From DASWNP01 sp036399175 (GTDB taxonomy: Bacteria; Acidobacteriota; Blastocatellia; Pyrinomonadales; Pyrinomonadaceae): a stretch of 41,989 nucleotides of DNA. The first letter of the stretch is position 1, and each line of letters begins with the position of its first letter. Below the pieces are notes generated by a model that saw only the letters and a list, made by a program, of their open reading frames with translations, had not been told where the DNA came from and did not search any database. The stretch is taken from NCBI GenBank assembly GCA_036399175.1, contig DASWNP010000047.1, forward strand, positions 1-41,989, written 5' to 3'. The position numbers were made by a program, and so were the translations under genes. Below, one piece after another: positions 23,501-32,442 of this stretch.

Positions 23501-26014
23501 ATGCCCAAAGGTAACTGGAAAAGCCTCGCTCTTCTGGGTGGAGTTGCGACTCTCGGCTGTGTTCTCTTCGTCTTTTCTATCTTTAGTTTACGGGCGCTGG
23601 ACTGGAAAAGTCTGGGGTGGTGCGGCGCTCTTCTGGTGCTGACTCTCGTGGCGGGACGCCTGACCGTGCCTCTGACGAACGCAGACGGCGTGAGCCGGAG
23701 CCGGAAATCAGCCGCTGACGCTTTCGTCTTCATGGCGGCGATGATGTACGGAGCGCAGATGGCGACGGTGCTGGCCGGAATCGACGGTTTCAGCTCATCC
23801 TACGGCGCGCGGAAAGAGCAGCGCATGACTATCTTTGCGACGGGCGCGGCTGTCGTCTCGACATTCGTCGCCGTCACTTTCTACGAGGCGCTGGCGCGTC
23901 TGCTGGTCGGCGGCGAGGCTTACCGCTTGGGTGAGCCTGCGCCTCTGAGCACGCTTCTGCTGCCGCTCTGCGTGCTGGCGCTCGTGCAGTATTTTCTGAA
24001 CACTCTGGCTACCTCGGCCTTCATGGCTTTTGAGGCCGGGCAGACGCGCCTGACGCTCTCGCGCGACAGCCTCGTCTGGACATCGATGACGCAGGTGGCG
24101 GGAGCTTCGGCGGCGGCGCTCTTCTACTTCGCCTGGCTCGGCGGCGGCCTCTCGTTTCTCTTCGTCGGGCTTCTGATTATCGGTCTGGTCTACCTTCTGA
24201 ACCGTTTCAACGAACAGAAGGTAGAAGAGATTCGGCGCGGGCAGGCCGAGAAGCTGCGCCACCTCTCCGAGATAGCCGAGCTTCACATGAACACCATCGA
24301 GTCGCTCGCCATCGCCATCGACGCCAAAGACCAGACGACTCACGGCCACGTCCGCCGCACGCAAATCTACGCGATGGAGTTGGGGAAGATTCTCGGCGTG
24401 AGCCATTCGGAGCTTGAGGCTTTGAGGGCGGGGGCTCTGCTGCACGATGTCGGGAAGTTGGCCGTGCCGGAATACATTCTGAACAAGCCGAGCAAGCTGA
24501 CGGCCGCCGAGTTCGAGAAGATGAAAGTGCATACGGTGGTTGGCGGCGACATCATCAAGCGCGTCAACTTCCCTTACCCCGTCGAAGACATCGTCCGCTT
24601 TCATCACGAGAAGTGGGACGGAAGCGGCTATCCGAAGGGCTTGCGCGGCGAGGAGATTCCGCTCGTCGCACGCATCATCGCCGTCGTCGATTTCTACGAC
24701 GCGACGCGTTGCGACCGTCCTTACCGCGTCGGCATGAAGCGTGAGGATTCGCTCTCGCTGCTGAGGAAGATGGCCGGGACATCTTTCGACCCGCGCGTCG
24801 TCGATACCTTCAACGAGCACATAGACTTCTTCGACAGCCTCATCGCCGAGCAGGACATACAGGAACAGGTCGCTTCCGAAGAGGCGTCGATGACAGACGC
24901 GCGCCCTGACGCGGGGCTCGCTTCCGAAGTGCTCGGGACGGCGACTTCCGACGACTTCGCAGGCTTCCGCTCGATTGCCGAAGCTCAGCGCGAGGTCTTC
25001 GCCCTGCATGAGATTGCCCAGACCATCGGCTCGTCGCTCAACCTGCTCGACACCGTGACGCTCATCTCCAGCAAGCTGCGCGCGATTGTTCCCTTCAATA
25101 CCTGCATTATCTGGCTTGTCGATGAGAAATCGGGCAAGGCCGTCGCCGCGCACGTCGCGGGCGAGCACGCCGGGGCGTTCGCCAACCGGCGCATTACCAT
25201 CGGCGAAGGCATCACGGGATGGGTCGTCGCCAACGCCCGCTCGATGTGCAACACCTCGCCCGAGCTTGACCTCGTCGGCGTCAGCGAAGAGGTGGCGGCT
25301 CAGGTCAAGGGCGTGCTCGTCTCCCCACTCACGCGCGAGGACGGAGCCTTCGGAGCCATCACGCTTTACTCGACCAACCGCGCCTCTTACACCTCCGAAC
25401 ACGTTCGACTGCTCGAATCCGTTTGCCAGCACGCTTCGAGCGCGCTCAATAACGCCTTGATGTTCGAGCGCACGAAAGAGAGCGCGCTGACAGACCCTCT
25501 GACGGAGCTGCCCAACGCGCGTGCTCTGCACCTGATGCTCGAACAGCGCATCGCCGAATGCCAGCGCTTGAACCGCGAGCCCCTGACCGTGCTCAGCATG
25601 GATTTGGACGACTTCAAGAACGTCAACAACTCCTACGGGCACGGCATCGGCGACCGCCTGCTGGCGACCGTCGCCGACGTTATCAAGAAACAGCTCAGGC
25701 AGATGGACGTTCTGGCGCGCTACGCGGGCGACGAGTTTATCGCCGTCATGCCGATGGCCTCGAAGGAGGTGGCCTTGATGGTCTCCGAGCGGATACGCGG
25801 CGCGGTCGAGGCTCACAAGTTCCCGGTCAGGACTGGACGCACGACTCAGGTCGGCATCAGCATCGGCATCGCCTGCTTCCCCGGCGACGGCGAAACAGCC
25901 GAAGACCTCTTCATGGCCTCCGAACGCAACATGCAGCACGACAAGCACGCGCGCAAACTCGCTCCGAGCATCGCAGCCGTCGGCAGCGTCACCTCCATCG
26001 ACGCCTTCAGATAA
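23501..26014 (+). CDS. Membrane HD-GYP / GAF / GGDEF signalling protein
   Basis: This 837-residue protein has seven or so membrane helices (about residues 8-240), an HD-GYP domain (HDVGK near 316, then HHEKWDGSGYPKG and RIIAVVDFYDA), a GAF domain (about 500-655) and a C-terminal GGDEF domain (about 665-825). HD-GYP domains degrade cyclic di-GMP and GGDEF domains make it, so both activities may sit in one protein gated by the GAF and membrane sensor. The signature loop reads AGDEF instead of GGDEF, a variant that can still be active. The gene is a single unit ending in a strong terminator. Confidence 0.92.
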   Translation: MPKGNWKSLALLGGVATLGCVLFVFSIFSLRALDWKSLGWCGALLVLTLVAGRLTVPLTNADGVSRSRKSAADAFVFMAAMMYGAQMATVLAGIDGFSSSYGARKEQRMTIFATGAAVVSTFVAVTFYEALARLLVGGEAYRLGEPAPLSTLLLPLCVLALVQYFLNTLATSAFMAFEAGQTRLTLSRDSLVWTSMTQVAGASAAALFYFAWLGGGLSFLFVGLLIIGLVYLLNRFNEQKVEEIRRGQAEKLRHLSEIAELHMNTIESLAIAIDAKDQTTHGHVRRTQIYAMELGKILGVSHSELEALRAGALLHDVGKLAVPEYILNKPSKLTAAEFEKMKVHTVVGGDIIKRVNFPYPVEDIVRFHHEKWDGSGYPKGLRGEEIPLVARIIAVVDFYDATRCDRPYRVGMKREDSLSLLRKMAGTSFDPRVVDTFNEHIDFFDSLIAEQDIQEQVASEEASMTDARPDAGLASEVLGTATSDDFAGFRSIAEAQREVFALHEIAQTIGSSLNLLDTVTLISSKLRAIVPFNTCIIWLVDEKSGKAVAAHVAGEHAGAFANRRITIGEGITGWVVANARSMCNTSPELDLVGVSEEVAAQVKGVLVSPLTREDGAFGAITLYSTNRASYTSEHVRLLESVCQHASSALNNALMFERTKESALTDPLTELPNARALHLMLEQRIAECQRLNREPLTVLSMDLDDFKNVNNSYGHGIGDRLLATVADVIKKQLRQMDVLARYAGDEFIAVMPMASKEVALMVSERIRGAVEAHKFPVRTGRTTQVGISIGIACFPGDGETAEDLFMASERNMQHDKHARKLAPSIAAVGSVTSIDAFR

Positions 26015-26041
26015 AGCCTCTCGACAGAGTCTCGCGCCATT

Positions 26042-26079
26042 CGGCGCACGTCGTTGTGCACAACGACGTGCGCCGTTTT
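26042..26079 (+). terminator. Terminator of the HD-GYP/GGDEF gene
   Basis: A perfect 15-bp stem (CGGCGCACGTCGTTG and its reverse complement) with a four-base loop TGCA is followed by TTTT. It is 28 bases after the stop. Confidence 0.85.
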
Positions 26080-26161
26080 CCTGCTTGATGAAAGAGACGC
26101 TATTTGAAGTCCTGCGCCGCTCGCGTCCGTGCGCACGCGCGCCTTTTTCGACAGGTGCGTT

Positions 26162-26189
26162 TTGCGCGGGCGTGCATCTCGCGTATAAT
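26162..26189 (+). promoter_or_regulatory. Probable promoter of the pdh operon
   Basis: TTGCGC (26162-26167), a 16-base spacer and a perfect TATAAT (26184-26189) lie 120 bases upstream of the pdhA start and after the preceding terminator. The leader would be about 110 bases. Confidence 0.6.
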
Positions 26190-26308
26190 CCGTCTCAGTT
26201 ATAACCAAACAGTTTACGAGTCGTAGAGAGCAGCCCGCGAGCGTCTTTCACGTTCAGGGTGTTTTGTTTGAACGAGTGGGCGGCTCGACCAGGCAGAGGC
26301 GGACGGCC

Positions 26309-27466
26309 ATGAGCGAGTTTAAAATCACACCGATGAAACCACGCGAACAGCACGGGGAAACAGCAGGCGCGGCGAGCGGCGCGGGACTGGCCGAAGCCGA
26401 AGTGACCGACACCATCAACCCTTCCGAGCTTGCGGAAGAGCACGAAGAGCGCCAGCAACACCAGCAGCAGAGCATCAAGGACATCGACCGCGAGCTGCTG
26501 TTAAAGATGCTCTACCAGATGGTGCTCATTCGTCGCTTCGAGGAGAAGGCAGCCGAAGCCTACACGCTCGGCAAGATTGGCGGCTTCTGCCATCTCTACA
26601 TCGGACAGGAGGCGGTCGCCGTCGGCTCTATCGCCGCCCTTCGCCCCGAAGACTACGTGATGACGAGCTACCGAGATCACGGCCAGGCTCTGGCGAAGGG
26701 GATGTCGGCTGACGAAATCATGGCCGAGCTTTACGGGCGCGCGGGCGGCTGCGTCGGCGGCAAAGGCGGCTCGATGCACCTCTTCGACGCGAGCGTCAAC
26801 TTCCTCGGCGGCCACGCCATCGTCGGCGGTCAGATTCCTCTGGCGACGGGCGTCGCTTTCGCCTCCAAGTATCGCGGCACGGGTCAGGTCATTCTCTGCT
26901 ACTTCGGCGAGGCCGCCGTCAATCAGGGCGCGTTTCACGAATCGCTCAACATGGCGCAGCTCTGGAAGCTGCCCTGCATCTACATCTGCGAGAACAACCA
27001 GTACGGCATGGGCACGGCCTTGAAGCGCGCCATGTCTCTGCAAGACGTTTCCCAGAAGGCTTGCGCCTACGACATCGCCTCGGAGTTCGTCGATGGCATG
27101 GACGTGCTCGCCGTCTACGAAGCGACCCGACGCGCCGTCGAGCGAGCGCGGAGCGATTCGCTCCCGACGCTGCTCGAAGTTCGCACCTATCGTTTCATGG
27201 GACACTCGATGTCCGACCCCGGCAACTATCGCACGCGTGCCGAGATAGAAAAATACCAGGAGCGCGACCCCATCAAGGTCTTCACGGCGAGTCTCAAAGA
27301 GCAGGGCATCATCGACGATGCGGCCATCGCCGACATCGAAGGGCGCGTTCGCCAAGAGGTCGAGCAGTCAGCCCGCTTCGCCGACTCAAGCCCCGAGCCC
27401 GCGCCCCAGGAGCTTTACACACACGTTTACGCCAATCCGATAAAAGCAGTGACGAGTGACAAGTGA
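26309..27466 (+). CDS. pdhA: Pyruvate dehydrogenase E1 component, alpha subunit
   Basis: This 385-residue protein with E1beta decarboxylates pyruvate using thiamine diphosphate and hands the acetyl group to E2. Conserved segments seen are RRFEEKAAEAYTLGKIGGF, YRDHGQALAKGM, GGKGGSMHLFD, QGAFHESLNMAQLWKLPC, ENNQYGMGT and RFMGHSMSDPG. The usual GDG of the thiamine-binding motif reads GEA here. An acidic ~60-residue N-terminal extension precedes the core. The ATG at 26309 is chosen over an upstream TTG because it has a purine-rich site. The last five residues (VTSDK) and the stop come from heptamer palindrome 4. The genes pdhB and pdhC follow; no E3 gene is in the window. Confidence 0.93.
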   Translation: MSEFKITPMKPREQHGETAGAASGAGLAEAEVTDTINPSELAEEHEERQQHQQQSIKDIDRELLLKMLYQMVLIRRFEEKAAEAYTLGKIGGFCHLYIGQEAVAVGSIAALRPEDYVMTSYRDHGQALAKGMSADEIMAELYGRAGGCVGGKGGSMHLFDASVNFLGGHAIVGGQIPLATGVAFASKYRGTGQVILCYFGEAAVNQGAFHESLNMAQLWKLPCIYICENNQYGMGTALKRAMSLQDVSQKACAYDIASEFVDGMDVLAVYEATRRAVERARSDSLPTLLEVRTYRFMGHSMSDPGNYRTRAEIEKYQERDPIKVFTASLKEQGIIDDAAIADIEGRVRQEVEQSARFADSSPEPAPQELYTHVYANPIKAVTSDK

Positions 27467-27588
27467 CGAGTGACGAGCAAGACGATAAACAGGTAAATGG
27501 TGAATGGTAAATGGTAAATAGAAAGAACAGGTTTTAACTATTCACGATTTACCATTTACCATTTACCAGATTATCACTTGTCATTGTC
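27449..27588. repeat. Heptamer palindrome 4 (composite), between pdhA and pdhB
   Basis: The outer left arm has four GTGACGA/GTGACAA units (27449-27478). Its outer right arm is shortened to about two units (27574-27588). Nested inside are four GTAAATG-type units (27493-27521), a 16-base loop containing AAGAACAGGTTTTAA, and the reverse arm (27538-27567). It provides the pdhA stop codon and ends just before the GGGAGG site of pdhB. Confidence 0.9.
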
Positions 27589-27603
27589 TTTGGGAGGTTC
27601 TGA

Positions 27604-28587
27604 ATGGCTGTTATCACGATGCGCGAGGCGCTGAATCAGGCTCTGCGCGAGGAGATGCGCCGCGACGAGAATGTTTTTCTGATGGGCGAAGAGGTGGCCG
27701 CTTATCAGGGCGCGTACAAGGTTTCCAAAGGACTTCTGGAAGAGTTTGGAGAGAAGCGCGTTATCGATTCGCCGATTACCGAGCTTGGCTTCGCCGGTCT
27801 CGGCGTCGGCGCGGCGATGGTGGGCTTGCGTCCCATCATCGAGTTTATGACCTTCAACTTCTCCATCCTCGCCACCGACCAGATAATCAACTCGGCGGCC
27901 AAGATGCTCTACATGAGCGACGGCCAGTTCAACATCCCCATCGTCTTTCGCGGCCCGAACGGCTCGGCCTACCAGGTCTCTTCGCAGCACTCGCAGGCGT
28001 TGGAGTCATGGTTCGCGCACTTCCCCGGCATCAAGGTCGTCATGCCTTCGACCCCGGCCGACGCCAAAGGACTTCTGAAAAGCTCAATCCGCGACGACGA
28101 CCCCGTCATCTTTCTCGAACAGGAGCGCATGTACGGCAACAAGGGTGAAGTCCCCGACGAAGAGGATTTCATCATCCCGCTCGGCGTGGCCGACATCAAG
28201 CGCGAAGGCACGGACGCGACCATCGTCGCGCGTTCGCTGACCGTCCCTCTGGCGCTCAAGGCGGCTGAGGAACTGGAGAAGCAGGGCGTCTCGGTCGAAG
28301 TTATCGACCCGCGCACCATCCGCCCGCTCGATGTCGAGACCATCATCAACTCGGTGAAGAAGACCAACCGGCTCGTTATCGCCGAAGAGTCGCACCAGTT
28401 CTGCGGCGTCGGCGCGGAAATCAGCGCGCAGGTCATGGAGCACGCCTTCGATTATCTCGACGCGCCCATCCGCCGTCTCTCCGGCGCAGACGTGCCGATG
28501 CCTTACGCCAAAAACCTTGAAAAGCTCGCGCTCCCCGATGTCGAAAGTATCATCGCCGCCGTGCGCGAAGTGGCCTACTTGGAGTAA
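27604..28587 (+). CDS. pdhB: Pyruvate dehydrogenase E1 component, beta subunit
   Basis: This 327-residue protein matches the full length of E1beta. Recognisable segments are MREALNQALREEM, GEEVAAYQGAYKVSKGLL, the thiamine-binding ITELGFAGLGVGAAM, EFMTFNFSILATDQIINSAAK, RGPNGSAYQVSSQHSQ and the C-terminal RRLSGADVPMPYAKNLE. It pairs with pdhA to form the E1 heterotetramer. GGGAGG lies nine bases before the ATG. The TAA stop is formed by the first bases of heptamer palindrome 5. Confidence 0.95.
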   Translation: MAVITMREALNQALREEMRRDENVFLMGEEVAAYQGAYKVSKGLLEEFGEKRVIDSPITELGFAGLGVGAAMVGLRPIIEFMTFNFSILATDQIINSAAKMLYMSDGQFNIPIVFRGPNGSAYQVSSQHSQALESWFAHFPGIKVVMPSTPADAKGLLKSSIRDDDPVIFLEQERMYGNKGEVPDEEDFIIPLGVADIKREGTDATIVARSLTVPLALKAAEELEKQGVSVEVIDPRTIRPLDVETIINSVKKTNRLVIAEESHQFCGVGAEISAQVMEHAFDYLDAPIRRLSGADVPMPYAKNLEKLALPDVESIIAAVREVAYLE

Positions 28588-28655
28588 GCAGTGAGCAGTG
28601 AGCGGTGAGCAGTCGAGACATTTTTACTGCTTACCGCTCACTGCTCACTGCTCAC
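28584..28655. repeat. Heptamer palindrome 5 (GTGAGCA type), between pdhB and pdhC
   Basis: The left arm (28584-28613) has four GTAAGCA/GTGAGCA/GTGAGCG units, the right arm (28626-28655) is the reverse complement, and the loop is short and T-rich. It begins within the pdhB stop codon and ends 22 bases before the pdhC start. It has the same unit family as palindrome 2. Confidence 0.9.
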
Positions 28656-28676
28656 TTTTTAATGAAGGGAAATCGA

Positions 28677-30200
28677 ATGGCAACGCAGGTCGTAATGCCG
28701 AAGCTCTCCCCGACGATGGAGGAGGGACAACTATCGAGGTGGCTGAAGAAAGAGGGCGACAAAGTTTCGGTGGGCGAGCCTCTGGCCGAGGTCGATACTG
28801 ACAAGGCGACGATGGAGGCGCAAGCTCTGGCCGAAGGCGTGCTGCGTAAGGTTTTCGTCAACGAAGGCGAGACTGTCCCGCTCGGCACGGTCATCGCTAT
28901 CATCGGCGCGCCTGACGAGGACATCTCCGCGCTGCTCTCGCAGGCCGAGTCGGGCGCAGCCGCCGCAGAGAATAAGCAGAACATACAGGAGTCGGTCAAA
29001 GCCGGCGGCGACGGTGCGCAGGTCGAGCTGGCGAGGGTCGTCCCTGAAGGCGAGCGCACGCAGGCGACGATTCAAGGCCAGCCGCTCAGGGGCGATGTCG
29101 GTGGGCAGGCCACCGCGCAGGAAGCGCAGATGCAGACCGAAGGCGCTTCGAGGGGAGCGTCGGGGCAACGTGAAGCGCGCGACGGCGGCGCGGCGGCTTC
29201 AGGCAACGGGCGGAGCGCGGGAGCGCAGGGCGAGGGCGGTGGCGGTCGCCTCATCGTCTCGCCCATCGCGGCGCGCATGGCCGCCGAAGCCGGAATCAAT
29301 CTCAGGTCTCTGACGGGAAGCGGCCCCGGCGGTCGCATCATCAAGCGCGACATCGAAGCCGCTATCAGCTCAGGCCAGCAGCCGTCACAACAACAGCAGG
29401 CGGACGCCGCGCAGACGGCTGCGCCGCAAACTGCGCCGCCTCAACCGTCCCAGCTTCGCGCCGTCGAAGCGCAAGCGCCGCAGCCCGCTTATACTCCGGC
29501 GGCAATCGAAGGAGCGTCTCCGTACCGCGACGAGCCTCTATCGACCATGCGCTCGACCATCGCGCGCCGGCTCGCCACCTCGCTCGGCCCCGTGCCGCAT
29601 TTCTTTCTCACCACCGAGATTGAGATGGACAAAGCCGCAGAGATGCGTCGGCAGATAAACGAAATCGACCCGGAGATAAAGGTCAGCCTCAACGACATCA
29701 TCCTCAAGGTGGCGGCTGTCGCGCTCGTGCAGCATCCGTCGGTCAACGCATCCTTCCAGGAGAAATCCTTGCGCTTCTACGAGCGCGCGGACATCGGCGT
29801 CGCCGTCGCCATCGAAGACGGTTTGATAACTCCGGTCATCCGTTCGGCTGACCGTAAGAGCATCGGTCAGATTAGCCGCGAAGTGCGCGAGCTTGCCGAG
29901 CGCGCACGAGCGCGCAAGCTCAAGCCGGAAGAGTATACGGGCGCAACCTTCTCCGTCAGCAACCTCGGCATGTTCGGCATCGACGAGTTCACGGGCGTCA
30001 TCAACCCGCCGGAAGCGGCCATCCTCGCCGTCGGCGCGATGCAACCGAAGCCGGTCGTGCGCGACGGCCAAATCGTCGTCCGGCAGTTGATGCGCGTCAC
30101 GATGTCGTGCGATCACCGCGTCATCGACGGCGCGACGGGCGCGAAGTTTCTACAGACCTTCAGGAAGATTCTGGAGAACCCTCTGCTGCTGATGGTCTGA
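28677..30200 (+). CDS. pdhC: Pyruvate dehydrogenase E2, dihydrolipoamide acetyltransferase
   Basis: This 507-residue E2 has one lipoyl domain (1-80, lipoyl-lysine in DTDKATMEA) and a long Gln/Gly/Ala-rich linker. A peripheral-subunit-binding domain spans about 193-230 (SPIAARMAAEAGINL, then GPGGRIIKRDIEAA), followed by a Gln/Pro linker and the catalytic domain from about 285, with the active-site SCDHRVIDGATGA (His near 480). It transfers acetyl groups to coenzyme A and forms the complex core. The ATG at 28677 (MATQVVMPKLSPTMEEG) is chosen; upstream in-frame codons lie within heptamer palindrome 5 or its border. Confidence 0.95.
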   Translation: MATQVVMPKLSPTMEEGQLSRWLKKEGDKVSVGEPLAEVDTDKATMEAQALAEGVLRKVFVNEGETVPLGTVIAIIGAPDEDISALLSQAESGAAAAENKQNIQESVKAGGDGAQVELARVVPEGERTQATIQGQPLRGDVGGQATAQEAQMQTEGASRGASGQREARDGGAAASGNGRSAGAQGEGGGGRLIVSPIAARMAAEAGINLRSLTGSGPGGRIIKRDIEAAISSGQQPSQQQQADAAQTAAPQTAPPQPSQLRAVEAQAPQPAYTPAAIEGASPYRDEPLSTMRSTIARRLATSLGPVPHFFLTTEIEMDKAAEMRRQINEIDPEIKVSLNDIILKVAAVALVQHPSVNASFQEKSLRFYERADIGVAVAIEDGLITPVIRSADRKSIGQISREVRELAERARARKLKPEEYTGATFSVSNLGMFGIDEFTGVINPPEAAILAVGAMQPKPVVRDGQIVVRQLMRVTMSCDHRVIDGATGAKFLQTFRKILENPLLLMV

Positions 30201-30236
30201 TGATTCAGAATAACGAAACCAAACAGGGAGACAAGT

Positions 30237-30428
30237 ATGAGCACGGAAGATAAGAAAGAGCAGGCCATCAACCCGCAGCCGGAATACGAAGAGCCGAGCC
30301 CGACGAACACGAGCCCCGAGCAGGACGAATCGAGAATCGGCGGGCAGGCGCGCGGGCATGAATCCGCAGGACAGGAAGACGAGCGGACGGGCGAAGGCAC
30401 TGGCGCACGCGCGGGCGAATACAGCTAG
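30237..30428 (+). CDS. Small acidic disordered protein
   Basis: This 63-residue, highly polar protein is rich in Glu, Gln, Gly and Pro with no hydrophobic segment. It starts MSTEDKKEQAINPQPEYEEP. A good GGGAG ribosome binding site sits seven bases before the ATG, and the gene fits tightly between pdhC (36 bases) and the EamA transporter (2 bases), so it is probably translated. No family is recognised; it resembles small stress- or desiccation-related hydrophilic proteins only in composition. Confidence 0.6.
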   Translation: MSTEDKKEQAINPQPEYEEPSPTNTSPEQDESRIGGQARGHESAGQEDERTGEGTGARAGEYS

Positions 30429-30430
30429 GC

Positions 30431-31387
30431 ATGAATTCGTCGGTCGCGGAGCGGCGCGCAGCCGGTATCCAGCCGCACCTTGCGCTCGTCGCGGTGCAGT
30501 TGATGTTCGGGACGTGGCCGATTTTCGGCAAGATTGTGCTGCGTTCGCTGCCGAGCACCGGACTCGTCGCGCTTCGAGTCGGCGGCGCGGTCATCGCCTT
30601 CGCGCTGCTTCGACGCCTCGTTCGTCACGTCCCCATCGAGCGCCGCAGCGACTACGCGCGCTTCGCCCTCTACAGTCTGCTGGGCGTTGTTCTCAACCAG
30701 TTTCTTTTCACCAAAGGGCTCTCGCTCTCTACGGTCGTCAACTCCACTCTCATCGGCACGGCCATCCCCGTCTTCACGCTGCTCGTCAGCATCATCCTCG
30801 GCTACGAGCGCCCTTCGCTTCGCACCGCGCTCGGCACTCTCATCGCCGCCTGTGGCGTCGTCTATCTCATCGACCCCTTTCAGGCCGACTTCTCAGGCGA
30901 CAAAACTCTCGGCAACCTTCTGCTCGTCGCCAACACGCTCTGCTACGGCGCATATATCGCCATCTCGCAGGACTTGCTCCGGCGCTACGGCGCGCTCACC
31001 GTCATCACATGGGTTTTCGCCTTCGGCTCCGTCGCGGCGGTTCCCTTCGGCGGCTACTACCTCGCCAAGACGCCGCTCGACCAGCTCGGCTGGACGACCT
31101 GGCTCGCCGTTCTCTACATCATCCTCGTGCCGACCGTCGGCGCTTACTACCTGAACGCTTGGGCGCTCGTGCGCGTCGCGCCGAGCACGGTGGCCGTCTA
31201 CATCTACCTGCAACCATTAATTGCCTTCGCCGTCGCGCCCCTCGTGCTCGGCGCGAACGAGCAGGCCAACCGTCGCACGCTCGTCGCCGCGCTGCTCATC
31301 TTCGCGGGCGTCGCGGTCGTGACATGGGGCTCGCGAAGTCGCGCCGTCGAGGAAGTCTCCGAGCGACCCGAAGCGCTCGGCCACTGA
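30431..31387 (+). CDS. EamA/DMT-family transporter
   Basis: This 318-residue protein has ten predicted membrane helices in two homologous halves of five, the EamA (drug/metabolite transporter) pattern. Signature segments are FGTWPIFGKIVLRSLPSTGLVALR in the first half and AYYLNAWALVRVAPSTVAVYIYLQP in the second. Family members export amino acids or metabolites or import small compounds; the substrate here is unknown. It starts two bases after the preceding small gene, so it is probably part of the tail of the pdh operon. Confidence 0.88.
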   Translation: MNSSVAERRAAGIQPHLALVAVQLMFGTWPIFGKIVLRSLPSTGLVALRVGGAVIAFALLRRLVRHVPIERRSDYARFALYSLLGVVLNQFLFTKGLSLSTVVNSTLIGTAIPVFTLLVSIILGYERPSLRTALGTLIAACGVVYLIDPFQADFSGDKTLGNLLLVANTLCYGAYIAISQDLLRRYGALTVITWVFAFGSVAAVPFGGYYLAKTPLDQLGWTTWLAVLYIILVPTVGAYYLNAWALVRVAPSTVAVYIYLQPLIAFAVAPLVLGANEQANRRTLVAALLIFAGVAVVTWGSRSRAVEEVSERPEALGH

Positions 31388-31432
31388 TTTTGTTATCATT
31401 CCCTGCGAAGAGGATTTTCAGGGAAGCGAGAA

Positions 31433-32347
31433 GTGTCAACAGCAACGCCCGGAGCAGCGACGAGACATCCAACCGACGCCGAAGAGGATAGGGCGAAGAC
31501 GCGCGCGGCGCGACTCTCCATCCTGGCCGCCGCCTTTCTCATCGTGCTCAAGCTGACGACCGCCTGGCTCACCGGCTCAATCAGCGTGCTCGCCTCGCTG
31601 CTCGATTCGGCGATGGACATTTTCGCTTCCTTCACAAACTTCATCGCCGTGCGCGCCGCCGCACGCCCGCCCGACGAAGACCACGCCTACGGACACGGCA
31701 AGGCCGAATCGCTCGCGGGACTCCTGCAAGCCGCCGTCATCACCGCCTCCGGCCTCTTCCTCATCTGGGAAGCTATTCAAAGATTAATCGCGCCGCCCGC
31801 GATAGATTTTCAGTGGCTCGGCATCGGCACGATGCTCGTGGCATCGCTTGTCAGCTTCGCGCTCGTCCGAAAGCTCAGCCGCGTCGCGCGTGAGACCGAC
31901 TCGCCCGCCATCAGCGCCGACGCCGTTCACTACGCTTCTGATGTTTACACCAACGGCGCGGCGCTCGTCGCCCTGCTCATCGTCGTCACGACCAACTGGC
32001 GGCTCGCCGACCCGCTTATCTCCATCGCCATCTCCGTTTACATCCTCTGGACGGCCATCAGCGTCGCGCGCGAGTCGATTGACGTGCTCATGGACAGGCG
32101 TCTGCCGCCGGAGATAGACGAAGCCGTCGCCAGCGTCGTCGGCCGCTACCGCGACGAAGGCGTCGTCGGCTTCCACGACCTGCGCACGCGCCGCTCAGGC
32201 TCCTACAAATTCATCGACCTTCACCTCGAAGTCCGACGTGACCAGAGCCTCGAAGACGCGCACGCCCTCACCGTCCGCGTCCTTCGCGCCATCGAAGCCG
32301 AAATCCCCCGCGCACGCGTCCAGATACACACCGACCCGGCGGGATAA
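31433..32347 (+). CDS. Cation diffusion facilitator, FieF-like
   Basis: This 304-residue protein is a CDF proton/metal antiporter. It has about six membrane helices and a C-terminal cytoplasmic metal-sensing domain (about 215-300). The transport site shows D58 and D62 (LLDSAMDIFAS) in helix two and H166 with D170 (HYASDVYTN) in helix five, the DD-HD set of FieF-type Zn/Fe/Cd exporters. The start is GTG with GGGAAG before it; no ATG is suitable. It converges with mutS, with heptamer palindrome 6 in the gap. Confidence 0.92.
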   Translation: MSTATPGAATRHPTDAEEDRAKTRAARLSILAAAFLIVLKLTTAWLTGSISVLASLLDSAMDIFASFTNFIAVRAAARPPDEDHAYGHGKAESLAGLLQAAVITASGLFLIWEAIQRLIAPPAIDFQWLGIGTMLVASLVSFALVRKLSRVARETDSPAISADAVHYASDVYTNGAALVALLIVVTTNWRLADPLISIAISVYILWTAISVARESIDVLMDRRLPPEIDEAVASVVGRYRDEGVVGFHDLRTRRSGSYKFIDLHLEVRRDQSLEDAHALTVRVLRAIEAEIPRARVQIHTDPAG

Positions 32348-32349
32348 GA

Positions 32350-32438
32350 AATGCGGAATGATGAATGATGAATGATGAATGAAAAGCAGAAAGCTCTGGT
32401 CTTTTAATTCATCATTCCGCATTCCGCATTCATCATTT
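32350..32438. repeat. Heptamer palindrome 6 (AATGATG type)
   Basis: The left arm (32350-32382) has one AATGCGG and three AATGATG units. The right arm (32407-32438) is the reverse complement of mixed AATGATG and AATGCGG units, with a 24-base loop between. It fills the gap between the convergent CDF gene and mutS, so it may act as a bidirectional terminator. Confidence 0.88.
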
Positions 32439-32442
32439 GTCT

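Noticed and set aside
23795..25948. 717-codon minus-strand frame opposite the HD-GYP/GGDEF gene
   Set aside because: It is an antisense shadow: no recognisable domain, His/Asp/Arg-rich, and no ribosome binding site.
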